The notes under the pieces were generated by a model. It did not search any database and was not told the origin of the DNA. It saw only the letters and a list, made by a program, of their open reading frames with translations. The position numbers and the translations under genes were made by a program. DNA of 64,000 nt from the NCBI RefSeq assembly GCF_020991005.1, contig NZ_JAJLLW010000008.1, positions 97,397-161,396 on the forward strand, in the 5' to 3' direction. Position 1 is the first letter of the stretch; every line of letters begins with the position of its first letter. Of this stretch, positions 59,118-64,000 are shown piece by piece. The DNA comes from Halomonas sp. CUBES01 (GTDB lineage: Bacteria > Pseudomonadota > Gammaproteobacteria > Pseudomonadales > Halomonadaceae).

Positions 59118-61524
59118 ACTCGATGGCGACAGCCACCGCGCGCGGCGCGAATTAACAGATCATATACAAGGGTCTGGCCCCCTTGCCCGGCATACCGTCG
59201 ATAGCCAAAGCCAACGTCAGGCAGGAAGCGCTAGCTTTCACGAAAGCGCGCAAAAGCATGTCACCGGCAAAGCCGCTTACATTGATGATTTGAAAACACC
59301 GGCAGACGCCCTGCACGTGGCGCTGGGATTATCCCCCGTTGCCCATGGCAGGTTAACCTCACTTGATCTTGAGGCCGTCAGGCAAGCGCCTGGCATTGTC
59401 GATGTGATTGCGTTTGGCGATGTGCCGGGCCATACGGATATTGGTCCGGTATTTCCAGGTGACCCGATTTTTGTCGACCGGGAAATCAGCTATGCGGGCC
59501 AGTGCCTGTTTGCCGTCGCCGCCACCTCGTTAACGGCTGCCCGGCGCGCCGTGAAGCTTGCCAAGCTGGACATCGATGAGCAGCCTGCAAGTCTCGATGC
59601 CGTTGCGGCGGTCGAGCGTGAAGAGTTTGTTCGCCCGACCCACATTCAAGAACGCGGTGATTGGCAGTCGGCCCTGGAACAAGCGCCGCAGCTTATTGAG
59701 GGCAACCTCTTCGTGGGCGGACAGGAACACTTCTACCTCGAAGGTCAAGCGTGCATCGTCGCGCCGACCGAGGATGAGGGGGTCGTAGTCCATACCTCCA
59801 ACCAGCATCCCAGCGAGACACAAAAACTCGTGGCTGAGGTGCTGGGTATCCCCTTCCATGCGGTCACCGTTGAAGTTCGCCGAATGGGGGGTGGGTTTGG
59901 TGGCAAGGAGACCCAGGCCTCCCCTTGGGCGTGTATTGCAGCGCTTATTGCCCGCCGAACGGGTCAAGCTACCCGGTTGCGCTTGCCACGCAGCGAGGAC
60001 ATGCGCGCGACGGGGAAACGACACCCTTTTTATAACCGCTACCGGCTCGCCGTCGATCATGAAGGCGTGATTCAGGGCGGTGATATTACCGTGATTGGCG
60101 ACTGTGGCTATTCACCCGACCTGTCCGATGCCATTGTCGACCGCGCCATGTTCCATGCGGACAACGCCTATTCATTAGGTAACGCGCGCGTAACGGGCCA
60201 TCGTGCAAGAACCCATACCGCTTCCAACACCGCTTTTCGCGGTTTTGGCGGCCCTCAGGGCATGATGATCATCGAAGCCGCGATGGATGATATTGCCCGT
60301 CGCGTCGGGGAAGACCCGCTCACGATACGTAAGCGGAATTTGTACCGCGAGGGGCATGATGTCACGCATTACGGCCAGCAAGTCGACCAGATAAAGCTGC
60401 TTCATACCCTGGTGGAAACACTCGAAAGCAGCAGCGAGTACTGGACGCGCCGCCGCGCCATCACGGCGTTCAATGAAGCAAGCCCAATTATCAAAAAGGG
60501 CCTCGCCCTGACACCGGTCAAATTCGGCATTTCGTTTACCGCTCAGCATCTGAACCAGGCCGGCGCACTGCTTCACGTATACACCGATGGCAGCATCATG
60601 ATCAATCATGGCGGCACGGAAATGGGCCAGGGGCTGCACACCAAGATCTGCCAAGTAGTCGCCCGTGAGCTAGGACTGGATCTGGACAGCGTGCGCATCA
60701 GCGCAACACGCACCGATAAAGTGCCCAATACGTCCCCAACCGCCGCCTCAAGCGGGGCCGACCTGAACGGCATGGCGGCCCGCGATGCTGCCAGCAAGCT
60801 ACGCGAGCGGTTGTTCGACTTTGCCGCCGTGCATTTTGAGGACGGGCTCGATCGTGAAGGCATGCGACTTGAAGACGGCATGCTCATCGCGGGCCGCGGT
60901 GAAAGTGAGCGACGTATACCCTGGGGAGAGCTCGTCCAGACCGCCTACCTCAACCGCATTTCACTGTCCGAAAAAGGCTTTTATGCCACACCGCTGATTT
61001 ACTACAACCGTGCCAGCGGCCAGGGGCGCCCTTTCTATTACTATGCCTTTGGCGCCGCCGTCAGCGAAGTCAGCGTGGATACGCTGAGCGGCGAGTATCA
61101 GGTCGATCGCGTGGATATCCTTCATGATGTCGGGGATTCGCTCAACCCGGCCATCGACATGGGACAAGTGGAGGGCGGCTTTATACAGGGCATGGGCTGG
61201 CTGACCAGCGAAGAACTCAAGTGGAACGATAAAGGCATGCTGATCAGCGATGGACCTGCGACCTATAAGATCCCCACTTTCGGCGACCTTCCTCCGGTCT
61301 TCAACGTCAGCCTGCTGGAAGGTCATCCCAATTCCATGGCGAGCCTCTACCGCTCGAAGGCCGTCGGCGAGCCGCCTTTCATGCTCTGCATCAGCGTATG
61401 GTCCGCACTGCGCGACGCGCTTTCTAGCCTGACGGGCTACCAGTCGTCACCGCACCTCGATACGCCGGCCACCCCCGAGCACGTCATGTTGGCCGCTAAT
61501 GCGGTCAGGCAGAAAGCACTATGA
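59101..61524 (+). CDS. xdhB: Xanthine dehydrogenase large subunit (molybdopterin)
   Basis: This 807-residue subunit binds the molybdenum cofactor and oxidises hypoxanthine and xanthine to urate. The N-terminal domain includes KHVTGKAAYIDDLKTP. The cofactor domain has the conserved GGGFGGKETQ, the AFRGFGGPQGM loop with the substrate-contact arginine, and the end motif GEPPFMLCISVWSALRDA with the catalytic glutamate in KAVGEPPF. Residue pattern and partner genes mark it as xanthine dehydrogenase rather than an aldehyde or CO dehydrogenase. xdhC overlaps it by 4 bp. Confidence 0.95.
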   Translation: MRTLTKLDGDSHRARRELTDHIQGSGPLARHTVDSQSQRQAGSASFHESAQKHVTGKAAYIDDLKTPADALHVALGLSPVAHGRLTSLDLEAVRQAPGIVDVIAFGDVPGHTDIGPVFPGDPIFVDREISYAGQCLFAVAATSLTAARRAVKLAKLDIDEQPASLDAVAAVEREEFVRPTHIQERGDWQSALEQAPQLIEGNLFVGGQEHFYLEGQACIVAPTEDEGVVVHTSNQHPSETQKLVAEVLGIPFHAVTVEVRRMGGGFGGKETQASPWACIAALIARRTGQATRLRLPRSEDMRATGKRHPFYNRYRLAVDHEGVIQGGDITVIGDCGYSPDLSDAIVDRAMFHADNAYSLGNARVTGHRARTHTASNTAFRGFGGPQGMMIIEAAMDDIARRVGEDPLTIRKRNLYREGHDVTHYGQQVDQIKLLHTLVETLESSSEYWTRRRAITAFNEASPIIKKGLALTPVKFGISFTAQHLNQAGALLHVYTDGSIMINHGGTEMGQGLHTKICQVVARELGLDLDSVRISATRTDKVPNTSPTAASSGADLNGMAARDAASKLRERLFDFAAVHFEDGLDREGMRLEDGMLIAGRGESERRIPWGELVQTAYLNRISLSEKGFYATPLIYYNRASGQGRPFYYYAFGAAVSEVSVDTLSGEYQVDRVDILHDVGDSLNPAIDMGQVEGGFIQGMGWLTSEELKWNDKGMLISDGPATYKIPTFGDLPPVFNVSLLEGHPNSMASLYRSKAVGEPPFMLCISVWSALRDALSSLTGYQSSPHLDTPATPEHVMLAANAVRQKAL

Positions 61525-62393
61525 CGCCAGCCGCTCCCGATACCTGGCATGCCGCACTGGATCGCCTACAACGCAGCGCCGTGCCCCATGTGCTAGCGAC
61601 CCAAGTGACGAGCGCCGGCTCAACGCCTCGTGAACCCGGCGCGCGGATGGTCATTACCCGCGACAGCATTTTTGACACCCTGGGGGGCGGCACATTCGAG
61701 TGGCAAACCATCAGCGCCGCGCGGGACTACCTCCAGCAGCAGCGCTATGGCTTTCACCTGGAAGCGTTCTCACTGGGCGGTCGCAGCGGACAGTGCTGTG
61801 GTGGCTTCGTCAACATTCTGCTTGAAGTCTTTGCCGGCGTAGACGCCCATGTCGCCATCTTTGGTGCCGGTCATGTGGGGCGCGAAATCGTCAACCTCAG
61901 CGCCCCACTGCCCTGGCAACGGCTGTGGTTCGATAGCCGCCCCAACATCTTCAGCGATCAGGATCAGCAACAGCCACGGACTAGCTTCCACAAGCTTGAC
62001 GACGCACGCGTCCAAGTCGCCGATTTGCCACCCAACTCCCATGTGCTTGTGCTAACCCACAGCCACGACGAGGATTACGCTCTCATTGCCGCCCTCATCG
62101 AGCGCGATGATATTGCCTCGATCGGGCTCATTGGCTCCGATAGCAAATGGGCGAGCTTTAAAGGGCGTCTAAAACGCGCAGGGTACGCTGCTGACACGAT
62201 CGAGCGTGTGCGCTGCCCTATTGGTCGCATCCATGATGCGAAGCTGCATAACAAGACCCCTTACGCCATTGCGCTAACCGCGGTCACCGAGCTGCTTTGG
62301 CTTGCGGACACCCCTCCCGGTCCGGATACCCGCGGCCTTGCGCCCCAAGCGCTGCAACGGCTCCTTGACGAATCCTCTGCGACCTCGAGTTGA
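61521..62393 (+). CDS. xdhC: Xanthine dehydrogenase accessory protein XdhC
   Basis: This 290-residue cofactor chaperone sulfurates and inserts the molybdenum cofactor into XdhB. The N-terminal XdhC/CoxI domain has TSAGSTPREPGARMVI and SGQCCGGFVNI (Cys92-Cys93), the C-terminal Rossmann domain VAIFGAGHVGREIV. The ATG overlaps the xdhB stop (ATGA). Order xdhA-xdhB-xdhC-guaD is common in proteobacterial purine operons. Confidence 0.94.
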   Translation: MTPAAPDTWHAALDRLQRSAVPHVLATQVTSAGSTPREPGARMVITRDSIFDTLGGGTFEWQTISAARDYLQQQRYGFHLEAFSLGGRSGQCCGGFVNILLEVFAGVDAHVAIFGAGHVGREIVNLSAPLPWQRLWFDSRPNIFSDQDQQQPRTSFHKLDDARVQVADLPPNSHVLVLTHSHDEDYALIAALIERDDIASIGLIGSDSKWASFKGRLKRAGYAADTIERVRCPIGRIHDAKLHNKTPYAIALTAVTELLWLADTPPGPDTRGLAPQALQRLLDESSATSS

Positions 62394-62394
62394 T

Positions 62395-63711
62395 ATGACA
62401 TCCCCAAACGATACGTTTATTCGTGCCGAACTGGTCAGCTTTGCGCGTGACCCCGGTGATGGCGATAGCCCTGAGCCGGGGAGCCTGGCACATTACCCGG
62501 ACGGTCTACTCTGGTTGAAAGGGCAGCATATTCATGCAGCGGGTCGTTACGCTGACCTGTCGCCCTCGCTTCCCTATGGTGCCGACGTTGTCGATTACCG
62601 TGACAAGCTGATCATGCCGGGGTTCATCGATACCCACGTGCACTATGTACAGTTGGACATCATGGCATCATACGGCCGTCAACTGCTTGACTGGCTTAAC
62701 GACTACACCTTTCCCGAAGAATGTCGCTTCGCCAATCATGCCCACGCCGAGGCGTTGTCCAACGCCTTTCTGGATGAAATGTTGCGTGCGGGCACCACCA
62801 CCGCTCAGGTGTTTGGCTCAAGCCACCCCGGTTCAGTGAACGCCTTTTTTAGCGCCTGTCAAAAGCGGCAGCTGCGGATGCTGGCCGGCAAGGTGTTGAT
62901 GGATCGCAATGCGCCCGAAGGATTGCTGGACGGGGCCGCAGGGATTGCCGACAGCGAACGCCTCATTGAAGACTGGCATGGCCAGGGTCGACTGGGCTAT
63001 AGCGTCACACCGCGCTTTGCGCCGACATCCACCCAGATACAAATGGACGCCGCCGGCGCCCTGCTCCGCAATGACCCAAGCCTTTGGTTACAAACGCACC
63101 TGGCAGAAAACAGCGGCGAGCTTGACTGGGTCGCTGAGCTTTTTCCCGGTAGCCAGGACTATTTAGCGGTGTATGAAGCAGCCGGTCTGGTGGGGCCCCG
63201 CAGTACCTTCGCACACGGCATTCACCTGGATCACGGCATGCGCAAACGCTTGGCGGAACGCGGCGCCAACATTGCCTTTTGCCCTAGCTCCAACCTATTT
63301 CTCGGCAGCGGACTTTTTGATCGAGAGGCCGCCAAGGAGACCGGCATGGCGTTTACCTACGCCAGCGACATTGGTGCAGGCACCGACCTATCCGGGTTTG
63401 GCACGTTAAAAAGCGCCTACCAGGTTGGTCAGCTACGCGGGCAGCCGCTCACCGCCTGGCAAGGCTTTTATGGCTTGACCCACGGCAATGCGAAAGCGCT
63501 CTCACTCGAACACCATATTGGCCAGCTTGCCTCTTCTTACGAGGCGGACTTTGTGGTCATCGATCCGCAGGCAACGTCGCTGCTTTCCAGACGCATCCAG
63601 CACTGCACCACCCTCGGCGAGCGACTCTTTGCGTTAATGATGCTGGCGGATGACCGCGCCATTTATGAAACCTGGGCAGGCGGGCAGTGCCAGCACCGTA
63701 GAGACGGTTAA
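62395..63711 (+). CDS. guaD: Guanine deaminase
   Basis: This 438-residue metal-dependent amidohydrolase turns guanine to xanthine, which feeds XdhAB. Metal ligands are visible in GFIDTHVHYVQ (HxH), the substrate region in QTHLAENSGE, His in FAHGIHLDHG and the aspartate in ASDIGAGTD. FCPSSNLFLGSGLFD is typical for guanine deaminases. ATG 62395 lies just after the xdhC stop; the ribosome site is weak (CGAG), so translation is probably coupled. The frame extends upstream into xdhC but the extra part has no similarity. A terminator follows. Confidence 0.93.
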   Translation: MTSPNDTFIRAELVSFARDPGDGDSPEPGSLAHYPDGLLWLKGQHIHAAGRYADLSPSLPYGADVVDYRDKLIMPGFIDTHVHYVQLDIMASYGRQLLDWLNDYTFPEECRFANHAHAEALSNAFLDEMLRAGTTTAQVFGSSHPGSVNAFFSACQKRQLRMLAGKVLMDRNAPEGLLDGAAGIADSERLIEDWHGQGRLGYSVTPRFAPTSTQIQMDAAGALLRNDPSLWLQTHLAENSGELDWVAELFPGSQDYLAVYEAAGLVGPRSTFAHGIHLDHGMRKRLAERGANIAFCPSSNLFLGSGLFDREAAKETGMAFTYASDIGAGTDLSGFGTLKSAYQVGQLRGQPLTAWQGFYGLTHGNAKALSLEHHIGQLASSYEADFVVIDPQATSLLSRRIQHCTTLGERLFALMMLADDRAIYETWAGGQCQHRRDG

Positions 63712-63723
63712 TCGCAATATTCG

Positions 63724-63748
63724 AAGCCGCCCAATGGGCGGCTTTTTT
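63724..63748 (+). terminator. Intrinsic terminator of the xdh-guaD operon
   Basis: AAGCCGCCC (63724-63732) and GGGCGGCTT (63736-63744) form a 9-bp stem with a 3-nt loop, followed by a six-T run. It is placed 12 bp after the guaD stop. Confidence 0.92.
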
Positions 63749-63774
63749 ACTCATGTTTCTTTTTTTTCCGCACA

Positions 63775-63809
63775 ATAAAAAACCCCGAACACGCTGTGTT
63801 CGGGGTTTT
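63775..63809 (-). terminator. Distal rRNA-operon terminator
   Basis: AACCCCGAACAC (63781-63792) pairs perfectly with GTGTTCGGGGTT (63796-63807), with only three unpaired bases between. On the minus strand TTTTTTATTG follows. It would be the second terminator of the rrn operon. Confidence 0.88.
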
Positions 63810-63817
63810 GGTATAGG

Positions 63818-63880
63818 TGCCTGACGACTCGGCCGGCGCTCCGGGGGGCGGCCTTCCGCTACTCTACTTGGGAGACCCCT
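63818..63880 (-). pseudogene. Degenerate 5S rRNA 3'-end fragment
   Basis: On the minus strand this stretch begins AGGGGTCTCCC, continues with GAGTAG, and ends TCGTCAGGCA. These match the 3' part of the intact 5S at 63925 onward (GGGGTCTCCCCATG, GAGAGTAGG, ATCGTCAGGCA), with a GC-rich insert between. It looks like a decayed or rearranged copy lying between the two terminators. Confidence 0.5.
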
Positions 63881-63885
63881 AAAGA

Positions 63886-63915
63886 CAAAGCCCCGACCAA
63901 TTGGCCGGGGCTTTG
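63886..63915 (-). terminator. Proximal rRNA-operon terminator
   Basis: CAAAGCCCCGACC (63886-63898) pairs with GGCCGGGGCTTTG (63903-63915) apart from one mismatch, loop AATT. It lies nine bases downstream of the 5S rRNA 3' end on the minus strand. Confidence 0.85.
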
Positions 63916-63924
63916 TTAAATAAG

Positions 63925-64000
63925 TGCCTGACGATGACCTACTCTCGCATGGGGAGACCCCACACTACCATCGGCGCGAAGCGGTTTCACTGCTGAGTTC
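63925..64000 (-). rRNA. rrf: 5S ribosomal RNA, 3' part (5' end beyond window)
   Basis: The reverse strand reads GAACTCAGCAGTGAAACCGC, then CGCCGATGGTAGTGTGGGG, TCTCCCCATGCGAGAGTAGG and ends TCATCGTCAGGCA, the conserved second half of bacterial 5S rRNA. About 76 of roughly 116-120 nt are visible. The 23S and 16S genes should lie further right on the minus strand. Confidence 0.96.

Overview
The window is a dense, GC-rich chromosomal stretch of a gammaproteobacterium. Gene content and protein features point to Halomonas or a close relative in the Halomonadaceae (inference; no database was searched). Supporting signs are the osmF-yehYXW-type osmolyte importer, the thrS-infC-rpmI-rplT-pheST-ihfA order, the tig-clpP-clpX-lon-hupB-ppiD order and a caa3/aa3-type cytochrome oxidase locus. 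No insertion sequence, prophage or CRISPR array was seen. No gap between genes exceeds about 300 bp.

Layout. 1-5137 (+): the end of a yejABEF oligopeptide/microcin-type ABC importer, followed by a broken tRNA-Ser(UGA)-like remnant. 5343-6862 (-): rsuA and an omega-amidase. 6934-11411: rarD, a chemoreceptor and a SulP anion transporter. 11430-16799 (-): branched-chain 2-oxoacid dehydrogenase E1alpha, E1beta and E2, then a protein-kinase-like gene in the same transcription unit. 16931-20793 (-): a four-gene quaternary-amine ABC importer. 20883-25419: cysS, glnS, ppiB and lpxH. 25483-33850 (-): ppiD, hupB, lon, clpX, clpP and tig, the protein quality-control block. 34113-37448: a large CBS/PAS/GGDEF/EAL protein, a small membrane protein and a MioC-like flavodoxin. 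37655-44765 (-): ihfA, pheT, pheS, rplT, rpmI, infC and thrS. 44972-46607 (-): an OmpA-type lipoprotein and a DUF2489 protein. 46738-53961 (mostly -): a cytochrome c oxidase locus (DUF2970, coxB, coxA, ctaG, coxC, SURF1, a SCO-like small protein and ctaA, plus a divergent DUF2909). 54132-57463: a small lipoprotein, hrpB and a RutR-like TetR regulator. 57663-63711 (+): xdhA, xdhB, xdhC and guaD for purine catabolism. The right edge enters an rRNA operon from its 3' end (5S rRNA on the minus strand with terminators).

The most informative non-coding signals are four. (1) A 7-bp/7-nt hairpin ahead of thrS has the loop UUGGUAU, which copies a tRNA-Thr(GGU) anticodon loop and suggests threonyl-tRNA synthetase autoregulation. 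(2) infC appears to start at a non-canonical AUC codon just after the thrS stop. (3) A near-perfect RutR operator, TTGACCGATTGGTCAA, lies just upstream of xdhA beside a RutR-like gene. (4) A truncated tRNA-Ser and a degenerate 5S-rRNA 3' fragment may be rearrangement scars.

I found no wholly new multi-gene system that I could defend. The best candidates for new biology are the kinase-like protein joined to the 2-oxoacid dehydrogenase operon and the SCO-like CxxxC protein in an oxidase locus that lacks adjacent SCO and ctaB genes.
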